DNA of 64,000 bases from contig CANRCT010000002.1 in assembly GCA_947629175.1 (NCBI GenBank), forward strand, positions 62,001-126,000, written 5' to 3'. Shown here in pieces: positions 8,302 to 17,194 of this stretch; the first letter of the stretch is position 1; every line of letters begins with the position of its first letter. The translations under genes were made by a program, and so were the position numbers. The stretch is from an uncultured Muribaculaceae bacterium. Its GTDB lineage: Bacteria > Bacteroidota > Bacteroidia > Bacteroidales > Muribaculaceae. The notes below the pieces were generated by a model. That model was not told where the DNA came from. It worked only from the letters and a program-made list of their open reading frames with translations, and searched no databases.

Positions 8302-10398
8302 TCAGGATATGCGGCTCCAGTCATTAGTGCGCTGGAATACCCTCTCAAGTTCGCGTCTTATCGCCGAATGCTCAGGAGCTGAAAGCGAAGGATCCTGACT
8401 CAGGATATCAGACGCGGCGTCGCGGGCTATCTGTACAAGCTGGCCATCTGTAGCCAGGCTCGCGATTTTCAGATCTACGGCCATACCGCTCTGCAATGTA
8501 CCTTCAAGATCGCCGGGCCCACGCATTTTCAGATCGGCCTCGGCCACGACAAATCCGTCGGTAGTCGATGTCATGACCTGCAGACGCTTGCGGGTATCTG
8601 CCGAAATATTGTGTCGGGTCATGAGTATGCAATAGCTCTGGTCGGCGCCACGGCCAACCCGTCCTCTGAGCTGGTGAAGCTGAGACAAGCCGAATCGCTC
8701 AGCGTTCTCAATGATCATCACAGATGCGTTGGGCACATTGACTCCGACCTCTATCACCGTTGTGGCTACCAGTATATCGGCCTTATGGGAGGCAAACAGC
8801 TCCATCTGACAGTCTTTCTCAGCCGGCTTCATACGACCGTGGACAAAAGCCACCCGGTATGACGGGAAATTATCGCGGACGAATTCATAGCCCTCCTCAA
8901 GGCTTTTAAGATCGACCTTTTCATTCTCCTTGATGAGCGGATACACGATATATGCCTGACGCCCTGCCTTAAGTTCCCGTCCCATTCCCTTGTAGACATC
9001 AATCCGGTGATCGTCAAAGCGGAGCAACGTGGTGACCGGCTTTCGGCCCGGCGGCAGCTCGTCGATCACCGAAACGTCGAGATCGCCATATACGGTCATG
9101 GCCAAAGTGCGCGGAATGGGGGTGGCCGTCATCACGAGGACATGGGGTGGAATGGCATTTTTCTTCCACAGTCTGGCACGCTGAGCCACTCCGAAACGGT
9201 GCTGCTCGTCAATGACCGTAAAACCGAGATTCCTGAATACCACATTGTCCTCTATCACTGCGTGAGTGCCTATCAGTATATGCAGAGATCCGTCTTCAAG
9301 CTGTCGGTGAATCACGGCTCTCTGGGCCGCAGGCGTTGATCCTGTCAGGAGTTTGACATTTATCCCTATAGGAGCCACGAGGCTGCTTATCGTGTCGAAA
9401 TGCTGCGATGCAAGGATTTCCGTGGGCGCCATCAGACATGCCTGGGTATCATTGTCAAGCGCTATGAGCATGCACAGGAGCGCCACAAGAGTTTTTCCGC
9501 TGCCAACATCTCCCTGAAGCAGACGGTTCATCTGCCTTCCGGATCCCATGTCTGCTCTGATCTCTTTAATGACTCTTTTCTGCGCTCCGGTCAGTTCAAA
9601 AGGCATATGTTCCTTATAGAAAGTATTGAAATACCTGCCTATGCGCGAGAATCTGAATCCGCCGACCGACAGCTTGCGTCGCTGCGAGTATTGCAATATG
9701 TCGAGCTGCAGATAGAACAGCTCGTCGAATTTCATGCGCGACCGCGCCCTTTCAGCCACTGTCGGCGACGAAGGACAATGTATATCGCGGATCGCGTCGG
9801 CAAGCGAAGGCAACCCGAGACGGCGCAACAATGCCGCAGGGATCGGATCGGCTATCCCGTGACGCGCGATACTGTCGATGACCGTTTTGACAATATTGTG
9901 GATTGCTCGCGAATTGACACCCTGATTACGCAGTTTCTCCGTCAGCGGATATACCGGACGCAGCCCACCTTCCGAACGCATTTCCGACGGCGATTCGACC
10001 TCCGGATGCACCATGCTCCAGCGGCCGCAGAAGACCGAAGGTTTGCCAAACAGCACGTATTCGGTCATAGTGGTATACAGTTCCCTTAGTTTTCTGATCT
10101 GACGGAACCATACGACTTCCATTGTCGACGCGCCGTCGGAAAACAGGCCGACCAGACGGGTTTTGGCTCCTTCGCCCTGCAAGGCGAACGATACAAACCG
10201 GCCTCTGACCTGCACCGCCGGCATCTCTCCCTCGAATGATGATATAGGATAAATCTTCGTTCGGTCGACATAATGGCTCGGATAATGACGGAGGAGATCT
10301 CCGACACTCTTTATCCCGAGTTCGGCAGACAGCACGGCAGCCCTTTTAGGCCCGACACCTTTTACAAATTTTATATCCGTGGAGTTCAGTCGCTGCAT
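8302..10398 (-). CDS. recG: ATP-dependent DNA helicase RecG
   Basis: 698 residues, full length. An N-terminal wedge/OB domain (about 1-240) is followed by superfamily 2 helicase domains: Walker A GDVGSGKT at 296-303, DEQH box at 397-400, then a MTATPIPRT motif, and motif VI QLRGRVGRG. RecG remodels stalled replication forks and Holliday junctions. Its first 13 bases overlap the end of ispD, so the two form one transcription unit, an arrangement I believe is common in this order. Confidence 0.97.
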   Translation of the reverse strand: MQRLNSTDIKFVKGVGPKRAAVLSAELGIKSVGDLLRHYPSHYVDRTKIYPISSFEGEMPAVQVRGRFVSFALQGEGAKTRLVGLFSDGASTMEVVWFRQIRKLRELYTTMTEYVLFGKPSVFCGRWSMVHPEVESPSEMRSEGGLRPVYPLTEKLRNQGVNSRAIHNIVKTVIDSIARHGIADPIPAALLRRLGLPSLADAIRDIHCPSSPTVAERARSRMKFDELFYLQLDILQYSQRRKLSVGGFRFSRIGRYFNTFYKEHMPFELTGAQKRVIKEIRADMGSGRQMNRLLQGDVGSGKTLVALLCMLIALDNDTQACLMAPTEILASQHFDTISSLVAPIGINVKLLTGSTPAAQRAVIHRQLEDGSLHILIGTHAVIEDNVVFRNLGFTVIDEQHRFGVAQRARLWKKNAIPPHVLVMTATPIPRTLAMTVYGDLDVSVIDELPPGRKPVTTLLRFDDHRIDVYKGMGRELKAGRQAYIVYPLIKENEKVDLKSLEEGYEFVRDNFPSYRVAFVHGRMKPAEKDCQMELFASHKADILVATTVIEVGVNVPNASVMIIENAERFGLSQLHQLRGRVGRGADQSYCILMTRHNISADTRKRLQVMTSTTDGFVVAEADLKMRGPGDLEGTLQSGMAVDLKIASLATDGQLVQIARDAASDILSQDPSLSAPEHSAIRRELERVFQRTNDWSRIS

Positions 10399-11069
10399 CG
10401 GCCGAGGAGTATTTCAGCTATTGCAAGATCAACTGGGTTGGTGACCTTCATATTGACGGACGATCCTTCCACCAGCGACACATCATATCCTGCTGCCTCT
10501 ATCACCGATGCGTCGTCGGTGAACAACGGGCTGAAAGGAGCGCTATATGCTGTTCTCAACTCTTTTCCGGAAAAGCCTTGAGGAGTCTGTACGGCCACAA
10601 AAGAGGACCGATCCACAGCCGAGGAATGTCCCCCGCCGTCAATCTGTCTTAAGGAATCTGACAAAGGGATAGCCGGAACCGCTCCCGCAGCACCTCCCAG
10701 CACCGCAGATATCACCCTCTCCACCACACTTTTTCCGACAAGCGGACGGGCTCCGTCATGGATCGTGACTATATCGGCATCATTGCCATAAACATCAAGG
10801 GCATTGCGCACCGACATCCAGCGGGTATCTCCTCCGGCGACGATTACTCCGGGATCAAACCCGAATGACGCGCAGACATCGTTCCAGTAACTGATATAAT
10901 CAGGATGAAGCACAGTGACCACCAAGCCGCCGCCTCCATATCTGCGCATTGCGTCGACAGAGTGCATGAGCACAGGTTTGCCTCCAAGCAGATGAAACTG
11001 CTTGGGAAGATCGGCCCCGAACCGCCGGCCGCTGCCCGCAGCCACAACTATGTGCACTATTCGATTCAT
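10386..11069 (-). CDS. ispD: 2-C-methyl-D-erythritol 4-phosphate cytidylyltransferase
   Basis: 227 residues. MEP-pathway enzyme that makes CDP-methylerythritol from CTP. The nucleotide-binding start AAGSGRRFGADLPKQF, the THDGARPLV-type motif (IHDGARPLV) and the late VQTPQGF motif are all present. Overlaps recG by 13 bases. Confidence 0.95.
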   Translation of the reverse strand: MNRIVHIVVAAGSGRRFGADLPKQFHLLGGKPVLMHSVDAMRRYGGGGLVVTVLHPDYISYWNDVCASFGFDPGVIVAGGDTRWMSVRNALDVYGNDADIVTIHDGARPLVGKSVVERVISAVLGGAAGAVPAIPLSDSLRQIDGGGHSSAVDRSSFVAVQTPQGFSGKELRTAYSAPFSPLFTDDASVIEAAGYDVSLVEGSSVNMKVTNPVDLAIAEILLGRCSD

Positions 11070-11073
11070 TCTG

Positions 11074-11081
11074 CAAAATTA
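11074..11081 (-). promoter_or_regulatory. Probable -7 box of the ispD-recG operon
   Basis: Minus-strand TAATTTTGC immediately upstream of the ispD start, implying an almost leaderless transcript. No good -33 box is visible about 20 bases upstream. Confidence 0.4.
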
Positions 11082-11223
11082 CACATTTCCAACGTCAGAT
11101 TCATACTTTCCGGGGAGCTTTTGTATTACCGATCCTTGATCTGAAGCATACCAATCTGACGGAAACAGACGACCGGATGCAGTCACACCTCCGATATTGA
11201 TCAAATGTTTTTTTTGAAAAAAA

Positions 11224-11254
11224 GTTGAATTATAAGAAATAATGTCTAATTTTG
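11224..11254 (+). promoter_or_regulatory. Promoter of the DUF349 gene
   Basis: GTTG (11224-11227), 19 bases, TAATTTTG (11247-11254). The leader before the ATG at 11335 would be about 75 bases. Confidence 0.6.
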
Positions 11255-11334
11255 ACAACCAAATAGATTCTGCCGGCTATACCTACCGGCAGGATACACC
11301 CTAACTATACCATAAACCAGTTAATTTCTTAATT

Positions 11335-13143
11335 ATGGAAATGCTTGACCGGGCCGAACAACTCAACGAAACAGCTGTGGAGCCTAACCTGCCAAAAGAG
11401 GAGCTTCAGGGAGAGAATCCGACTGAAGCCGAATGCGCCTGTGAAGAGAACGTCACACGAGAGTCTCTTCTGGAGACCATTGAAAAGATCATCGCCGAGG
11501 ACTCGGAGATTGTCGCTGATGACGTAGCCCGCATCAAGCAACAGTTCTATACGCTCCACAACGAACTGATCATTCGTCGAAAAGAGGAAGCCGGCGAGGA
11601 AGGAGAAGCCTTCACTGCCACTGAAGATCCGATCGAAGAACGGTTCAAGGCTGCGCTGACCGCCCTGAAGGAGAAGAAGGCCCGGCAGAGAGTGGAGATT
11701 GAGACCCGTCAGGCAGCCAATCTTGAAAAGAAAGAGGCACTGATAGCCGAGCTCAACACTCTTGCAGCCGACACCGACAATGTGAACCGTCATTATCCGC
11801 GCATCAAGGAGATTCAGACTGAATTCAAGGAGACGGGCGAAGTGCCCCCGCAAAATGCCACCACTGTCTGGAAAAACTATCAGGATGCAGTAGAGGCCTT
11901 CTACGACCAGTGGAAAGTAAACAAGGAACTTCGCGACTATGATTTCAAGAAGAATCTGGCCGAGAAACAGCTGCTGCTCGACGAGGCCCGCAAACTTGTC
12001 GACGAACCCGACGTGATCACAGCATTCCGCCGGTTGCAGAGCCTTCACGACAAATGGAGAGAAATCGGCCCGGTGGCAAAAGATGTCAGGGAAGAGATAT
12101 GGGCTTCTTTCAAGGATGCTTCGGCTGAGATCAACAAAAAATATCAGGCACATTTCGAACAGCGCAAGGCCCGCGAACGCGAGAACGAGGAGATCAAGAC
12201 AGCTCTTTGCGAACGCCTTGAAGCGCTCGATTTCGGCAAGCCCTCTTCCTATCAGGAATGGGACGCCATGACCAAGACCATCCTCGAAGCGCAGGAAGAA
12301 TGGAAAAAGGCCGGATATGCCTCACGCAAATCCAATACGGCACTCTTCAACCGGTTCCGCGCGCTATGCGACGATTTCTTCGGCAGGAAATCCGAATTCT
12401 TCAAAAAGACAAAGGCAGAGTTTGCCGAAAACATGGCCAAGAAGACCGCATTGTGCGAAAAAGCCGAGGCGCTTTCTGAAAGCACTGACTGGAAAAAGAC
12501 CACGGACGCCATAGTAGCGCTTCAGAAAGAATGGAAGACAATCGGACCGGTCGCTCGTAAAAACAGCGATGCCATCTGGAAACGTTTCATAAAGGCTTGC
12601 GACACATTCTTTGACCGCAAGAAAAAGATCAATGGCGACACTCGGCGTGCGGAACAGGCCAATCTCGCGACAAAAAAAGAAATCATCAGCCGTCTAAACA
12701 CCATAGCTTCAGACAATGACGAAACATCACGCGAGGATGCTATCGCAGAGGTGCAGCAGCTGCGCAAGCAGTGGCAAGAGACAGGTCATGTGCCTTTCCG
12801 CGACAAAGACAAGCTTCAGGATGCTTACCGTGAAGTAGTGGGAGCATTGTTCGACAAGCTCGACATAAAGGAGAACCGCGCCCGCATGGCCGACTTCCAG
12901 GCCGGCGTGGAAGCCTCAGCCGGCGACTCCGGCAAGCTCTCCCGCGAGCGCGACCGTCTGGTAAGAGCCTGCGAACAACGGCGGCAGGAGCTGAAGACCT
13001 ACGAAAACAATATGGGCTTCTTCAACTCCAGATCGAAGAGCGGCGACTCGATCGTCAAGGAAATGGAGCGAAAGATGCAGCATCTCAAGGAAGAGATCGC
13101 CCAGCTCACTGAAAAAATCAAGATCATCGACTCCAACATCTGA
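11335..13143 (+). CDS. DUF349 repeat protein
   Basis: 602 residues, rich in charged residues and mostly helical. At least five tandem DUF349 helical repeats of about 70-75 residues are seen from about residue 105 to 545, each marked by a W-K/R-x-x-G/P pattern (WREIGPVAK, WKKAGYAS, WKTIGPVARK, WQETGHVPF). The first 60 residues are acidic and the last 60 form a predicted coiled coil. No signal peptide or membrane segment; cytosolic. The family is conserved across Bacteroidetes; the biochemical role is not known. It is monocistronic with a promoter upstream and a clear terminator downstream. Confidence 0.88.
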   Translation: MEMLDRAEQLNETAVEPNLPKEELQGENPTEAECACEENVTRESLLETIEKIIAEDSEIVADDVARIKQQFYTLHNELIIRRKEEAGEEGEAFTATEDPIEERFKAALTALKEKKARQRVEIETRQAANLEKKEALIAELNTLAADTDNVNRHYPRIKEIQTEFKETGEVPPQNATTVWKNYQDAVEAFYDQWKVNKELRDYDFKKNLAEKQLLLDEARKLVDEPDVITAFRRLQSLHDKWREIGPVAKDVREEIWASFKDASAEINKKYQAHFEQRKARERENEEIKTALCERLEALDFGKPSSYQEWDAMTKTILEAQEEWKKAGYASRKSNTALFNRFRALCDDFFGRKSEFFKKTKAEFAENMAKKTALCEKAEALSESTDWKKTTDAIVALQKEWKTIGPVARKNSDAIWKRFIKACDTFFDRKKKINGDTRRAEQANLATKKEIISRLNTIASDNDETSREDAIAEVQQLRKQWQETGHVPFRDKDKLQDAYREVVGALFDKLDIKENRARMADFQAGVEASAGDSGKLSRERDRLVRACEQRRQELKTYENNMGFFNSRSKSGDSIVKEMERKMQHLKEEIAQLTEKIKIIDSNI

Positions 13144-13177
13144 CTGTAAACCGACATCATAGTCTCATACAATCATC

Positions 13178-13210
13178 CAGCGGCTGTCCATCCGGGCAGC
13201 CGCTGTTTTA
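13178..13210 (+). terminator. Intrinsic terminator of the DUF349 gene
   Basis: Perfect 9-bp stem CAGCGGCTG (13178-13186) / CAGCCGCTG (13197-13205), 10-base loop, followed by TTTTA. Confidence 0.8.
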
Positions 13211-13256
13211 TATCACTGATGACAACTATAAGATTTCCGCTGACAGCTGGTCACTT

Positions 13257-14651
13257 TCAGTAGGCATTGTCATCGCCCCTGATAATGTTGATTATCGTCC
13301 GGACAATGATCTTCAGGTCGAGCAGCAACGACCAGTGTTCGATATACCACACGTCGCATTCCACACGCCTTTCCATCTTCCAGAGCTGGTCGGTAGCTCC
13401 TCTGTAACCATTGACCTGCGCCCAGCCTGTGATCCCCGGTTTTACTATATGACGGAGCATATAATGATCCACCAGATTGCGGTATATGTCGGTATGTGAC
13501 ACCATATGCGGTCGAGGTCCGACGATTGACATGTCGCCTTTCAGCACGTTGAACACCTGAGGCAGTTCGTCGAGCGAGGTCCGTCGCAGAAAGCGGCCCA
13601 CTCCGGTCACCCTGGGGTCGCATTTTTCCACCGGTGACTCGTCGGAATTGTCATAAAGGAGCGTACGGAACTTCAGACAGTCAAACGTGCGCCCTTTCAG
13701 TCCTGTCCGTTTCTGGCGATAGAATACCGGGCCGGGAGATGTGAGTTTGATACACAAGGCGATCGGTATGAAGAATACGGGGAACAGCGCGATACCCAAA
13801 AGGGCTGCAACTATGTCGAGCGAACGCTTCAAAGCCACATTGTAACGCGATGCAAGAGGACTGTTGAGCGGCGTCATCACCGGCAGACGGCCGATTTCGT
13901 TGACAGCAAAACCACGGTTGACAAACCGCGACAGTTGCGGCACGACATGCAGCGTCACAGCATTGTTGTCGGCCACCTCCATTGATTCGAGAAGCGCTTT
14001 CTCGTCATCCCCGGCAAGCGTGCAGAAAATCTCCTCCGCATCATGTTCCCTTACGAATCCGCCGAGAGCACTCATTGGCATGACCTGCAGCCCCTCGGGA
14101 GCGGTTTCAGCCGGATTATCGTCAAATACACCCATCACCACATATCCGTAGCCGTCATTTCTCATCATGTCATAAAGACGTGCGGCAGTCTTGTTCATAC
14201 CTACTATAACTACCTTACTGTGATTGCGTCCGCGACGACGCATGAACTTCAGCAACTCCAGCGACATCGTGTAGGCGACAGGGAGTGAAAGGAACAACAG
14301 GGCATAGAATATGGCGAGCGTACTCCATTCCACATGAGGAGTGCCTGTCAGATACAGCAAGACAATAAACGACAGCAGATGACAACCGCATGCATGGATG
14401 GCGCTGCGTGCCGTATGCTCCATTCTTAGCGCCCTCAGTTCGGCCGGCCGCACGAGCCTCATTCCTGCGATTATCCATGCGATCAATGCCGAAATGACGA
14501 CCTTGGGCGACAGCCATGCCATGCTCTGTCCGCTTCCTATGAGCCACGATGTCAGATAGAACGACAATGACACCATCAGGAGAGCCATGACCGACAATGC
14601 CGGCCTGATCAACCTCCCATAACGTCTGCCGCTATTTAACAATCCGGTCAT
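13257..14651 (-). CDS. Polyprenyl-phosphate sugar-1-phosphate transferase (WcaJ/CpsE type)
   Basis: 464 residues. Four or five N-terminal membrane helices (about 15-145), a Rossmann-like cytosolic domain (about 145-260) and the C-terminal bacterial sugar-transferase domain (about 272-460). The latter has the KRSLDIVAA start, SPGPVFYRQ, DCLKFRTL, RRTSLDELPQ and SIVGPRPH motifs that define initiating hexose-1-phosphate transferases. It loads the first sugar phosphate on undecaprenyl phosphate for exopolysaccharide or capsule synthesis. It stands alone here, with no polysaccharide cluster nearby, so it may serve a dispersed locus. An out-of-frame ORF overlaps it but the motifs fix this frame. 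Confidence 0.92.
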   Translation of the reverse strand: MTGLLNSGRRYGRLIRPALSVMALLMVSLSFYLTSWLIGSGQSMAWLSPKVVISALIAWIIAGMRLVRPAELRALRMEHTARSAIHACGCHLLSFIVLLYLTGTPHVEWSTLAIFYALLFLSLPVAYTMSLELLKFMRRRGRNHSKVVIVGMNKTAARLYDMMRNDGYGYVVMGVFDDNPAETAPEGLQVMPMSALGGFVREHDAEEIFCTLAGDDEKALLESMEVADNNAVTLHVVPQLSRFVNRGFAVNEIGRLPVMTPLNSPLASRYNVALKRSLDIVAALLGIALFPVFFIPIALCIKLTSPGPVFYRQKRTGLKGRTFDCLKFRTLLYDNSDESPVEKCDPRVTGVGRFLRRTSLDELPQVFNVLKGDMSIVGPRPHMVSHTDIYRNLVDHYMLRHIVKPGITGWAQVNGYRGATDQLWKMERRVECDVWYIEHWSLLLDLKIIVRTIINIIRGDDNAY

Positions 14652-14785
14652 GATGACTATTACCCTTATGGTGCATATTGCATTTAAGTATTAAACGTAG
14701 CGAAATCGTTCTTATTGCACCGACATAAGCATATTTAATTCATGGGGTTCATTCTCCCCCCTGCAGGCAAAGCACACAAAACAGA

Positions 14786-14822
14786 AAACGGCCGCGCCCC
14801 ATTGTCAGGGGCACGGCCGCAT
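14786..14822 (-). terminator. Intrinsic terminator for the coiled-coil lipoprotein gene
   Basis: 12-bp stem with one C/A mismatch (14789-14800 with 14808-14819) and a 7-base loop. On the minus strand it is followed by TTTTCTGTTTTG. Confidence 0.75.
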
Positions 14823-14852
14823 ATGCAGTCGGTCGTTATGCCGAACGATAAA

Positions 14853-15713
14853 TCAGTCGACCTTAATCACCAGGAAATTGCTGAGTTCCCAGAACTGCGA
14901 GGGATCGGTGATCTTCAGCACTTTCTGGCCGTCCTCGTCCTCTATGACATAACTTGATGCAGGCTGTTTAGTCATCACCTCGGCTTTTTTGCTGTGAAGA
15001 GGTATGCTGCGGAGCGTGCGCTTGTCGGCCTTGATGAAGTAAGCTTTCTCGAAGTCGCCTTCCATGATTTTGGTCTTGCGCAGGAAACCGGTCTGTATGA
15101 TTTTGTTTTTCTGAAGTTCCGACTTGTTGCCTATGGCATAGTAGCATGTGTTGAGCTCGTCGTTGAGCTGCGTAGCTTCGTTTCTGGCTGCCTCGCGTTC
15201 GGTGGTGACTGTGGTGACAGTGGAACTCAACGAATCGACTTTCTGGCCGAGACTTGCTATCTGCACGTTGGCGGCTGCAAGCTGGTTATGAAGCGTAGCT
15301 ATCTCCGTCTCCTGCTCGGAGATCTGGGCCTTGAGGTTTTCTATCGTCTTGGTAAGGGTGGCATTCTGGCTGCCGCTTTTGCGGAGCTTTTCCTCAAGCT
15401 GTGCAAGCCGGTCGCGACGCTGCTGCAGAGCTTCCTGAATAGCCACCATATCGTTGCGGAGCTGATCTTTCTGCGAGCGTGAGTCGGAAATATTGCCCGG
15501 AGTCGCGATTATATGCTCAAGATCCTTGATCTGCCCCATCCCGGCCGTGATGTCGTTGATGAGGGCAAACAGCGAATCCTGTGTTGCGAGCGTGGCCTGA
15601 AGCTCTGAATTGAGCTGCACGTTCTGTTCTTCGGCTTTTTCAAGTTTTTCGCGAGTGCCGCAGGAAGTCATTACGGCGGCCGCTGCGAGAGCCATTACGA
15701 TTGTTCTCTTCAT
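14853..15713 (-). CDS. Coiled-coil lipoprotein
   Basis: 286 residues. Lipoprotein signal with Cys18 in MTSC. Residues about 22-185 form a long heptad-patterned coiled coil with many Leu, Glu and Gln; residues about 195-286 are a compact globular end with basic and aromatic positions (GFLRKTKIM, YFIKADKRTLRSIPL). It should be a periplasmic or outer-membrane-tethered elongated protein. I do not recognise a named family, though similar lipoproteins are common in Bacteroidales. A terminator follows on the minus strand; rsmI lies 47 bases upstream on the same strand. Confidence 0.8.
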   Translation of the reverse strand: MKRTIVMALAAAAVMTSCGTREKLEKAEEQNVQLNSELQATLATQDSLFALINDITAGMGQIKDLEHIIATPGNISDSRSQKDQLRNDMVAIQEALQQRRDRLAQLEEKLRKSGSQNATLTKTIENLKAQISEQETEIATLHNQLAAANVQIASLGQKVDSLSSTVTTVTTEREAARNEATQLNDELNTCYYAIGNKSELQKNKIIQTGFLRKTKIMEGDFEKAYFIKADKRTLRSIPLHSKKAEVMTKQPASSYVIEDEDGQKVLKITDPSQFWELSNFLVIKVD

Positions 15714-15760
15714 AATAGTTGAATTGATGATTTTTCAATTTTTACTTCGGTAGGGCTTGA

Positions 15761-16492
15761 TTACTGCTCCCCGATGTCGTGTCTGTATTTGTTTTTATGT
15801 TGTGGACGAGATGACAACTCCTTGTTTCCCGCTACGATAATAACGATTTCTCCTTTAGGATTGTTTTGCGAGAAATATTGGGCGAGCTCCCCTAACGTCG
15901 CACGTCGCGTCTCTTCGTGAACCTTGGAGATCTCCCGGCTTACGGACGCTTCCCTGTCGGCCCCGCATGCGGCCGCGAGCTCGTCGAGTGTACGGGCCAG
16001 ACGCAGCGGCGACTCGTATATGACTGTAGTGCGTGTCTCTGCCGCGATCTCTGCAAGGCGTGTCGCTCTTCCTTTTTTCTGAGGAAGGAAACCCTCGAAA
16101 CAAAATCTTTCGCATGGTATCCCGCTGTCGACCAAAGCAGGGACAAAAGCTGTAGGCCCCGGCAAAGTGATCACTTCCACATCCCGTCTACGACACTCGC
16201 GCGATATGAGGAATCCCGGATCCGATATGCCGGGAGTGCCGGCATCGGTGATAAGGGCTATGGTCTCTCCTGCCTCTATCCGGTCGACGAAGGAGCCCAC
16301 AGTCAGGTGCTCGTTAAACTTATGATGGCTCACCACGGGGGTAGATATGCCGAAATGGCGAAGCAGCACCCCGCTCGTGCGCGTATCCTCGGCCAAAATA
16401 AGATCAGCCTCCCGCAGAGTATCAATAGCCCGTGGAGTCATGTCGGCGAGGTTACCCACCGGCGTCGGAACAATAAACAGTCGGCCTGCCAT
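15761..16492 (-). CDS. rsmI: 16S rRNA (cytidine1402-2'-O)-methyltransferase RsmI
   Basis: 243 residues. Tetrapyrrole-methylase-fold enzyme with the family signatures VPTPVGNLADMTPRA at the N-terminus, AEDTRTSG, DAGTPGISDPG and the YESPLRL motif. Methylates the ribose of C1402 in the decoding centre. Its first base is shared with the stop region of the upstream hypothetical gene, so the two are coupled. Confidence 0.95.
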   Translation of the reverse strand: MAGRLFIVPTPVGNLADMTPRAIDTLREADLILAEDTRTSGVLLRHFGISTPVVSHHKFNEHLTVGSFVDRIEAGETIALITDAGTPGISDPGFLISRECRRRDVEVITLPGPTAFVPALVDSGIPCERFCFEGFLPQKKGRATRLAEIAAETRTTVIYESPLRLARTLDELAAACGADREASVSREISKVHEETRRATLGELAQYFSQNNPKGEIVIIVAGNKELSSRPQHKNKYRHDIGEQ

Positions 16493-17115
16493 CAGTCGAA
16501 CCGCTGAGTGACGATTGCGGTAAAATCTGCCACATCCTGATTTTCGGGATCAAGGCAAAGATCGTCGGTAAGGTATTCCACCACCTCGTCGGCCGACGTC
16601 ATGGACGACAACTGTTTCAAAGTATCGTTGAAATCCTGACTGTTACCTTTGAAGAGCTCACGGATGAAACGGAAACGGTCGTTGAGAGTAAACACCGGCT
16701 GGACATGCTGATTGCTTTCAGTCACAGGTGAGGAAGCCGCTGCATGAACATCCGCCCGCTCTTCGGCAGCTTCTGCCACGTTGCTGTCGGCCACCTCCTC
16801 TTCAACAGCCGACTCGGCAATAGCCGAGTCATCGGATTCGACTGATGTCTCTGCCATGGAGACGCACAGCGCAGCAGCGGTCTGAATGCATCCACTGTCA
16901 TCGGAGGATTCTTCCGGAGAGATCGCTTCGGAAGTGACGGGAATACAGCTGCCGGCCATCTCCTCCGTCAGGGAAAGAAGAGAAGATGCTTTGTCGCGCA
17001 ATATATAGTTCACTTCCGGATTCACCAGGTCGCCGCGCCTCTGTATCAGAAGAGCCAGACCCTCGATCTCAAGAGCGAGGGTAAGTATCTGCTTGGCTTT
17101 TTCATTGCTGTACAT
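16492..17115 (-). CDS. Conserved hypothetical with acidic linker
   Basis: 207 residues in three parts. Residues 1-55 are a helical module (EKAKQILTLALEIEGLALLI). Residues about 60-140 are a disordered stretch dominated by Ala, Glu, Ser and Val. Residues about 143-207 form a conserved-looking module starting FTLNDRFRFIRELF and containing DLCLDPENQDVADF. I recall similar C-terminal modules in Bacteroidales hypotheticals; no function is known. It precedes rsmI with a 1-base junction, so coupling with rRNA methylation is possible but only by context. Confidence 0.75.
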   Translation of the reverse strand: MYSNEKAKQILTLALEIEGLALLIQRRGDLVNPEVNYILRDKASSLLSLTEEMAGSCIPVTSEAISPEESSDDSGCIQTAAALCVSMAETSVESDDSAIAESAVEEEVADSNVAEAAEERADVHAAASSPVTESNQHVQPVFTLNDRFRFIRELFKGNSQDFNDTLKQLSSMTSADEVVEYLTDDLCLDPENQDVADFTAIVTQRFD

Positions 17116-17141
17116 AAGTAAGTCGCTTTTAATTTCAGCCG

Positions 17142-17149
17142 CAAAATTA
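17142..17149 (-). promoter_or_regulatory. -7 box for the hypothetical-rsmI operon
   Basis: Minus-strand TAATTTTGC about 27 bases before the ATG at 17115. The -33 region has only a weak TTGA-like element. Confidence 0.5.
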
Positions 17150-17194
17150 AGTATTTTTTGAATAGGTCAATCCATCCGGCGCCAATAAATAGCC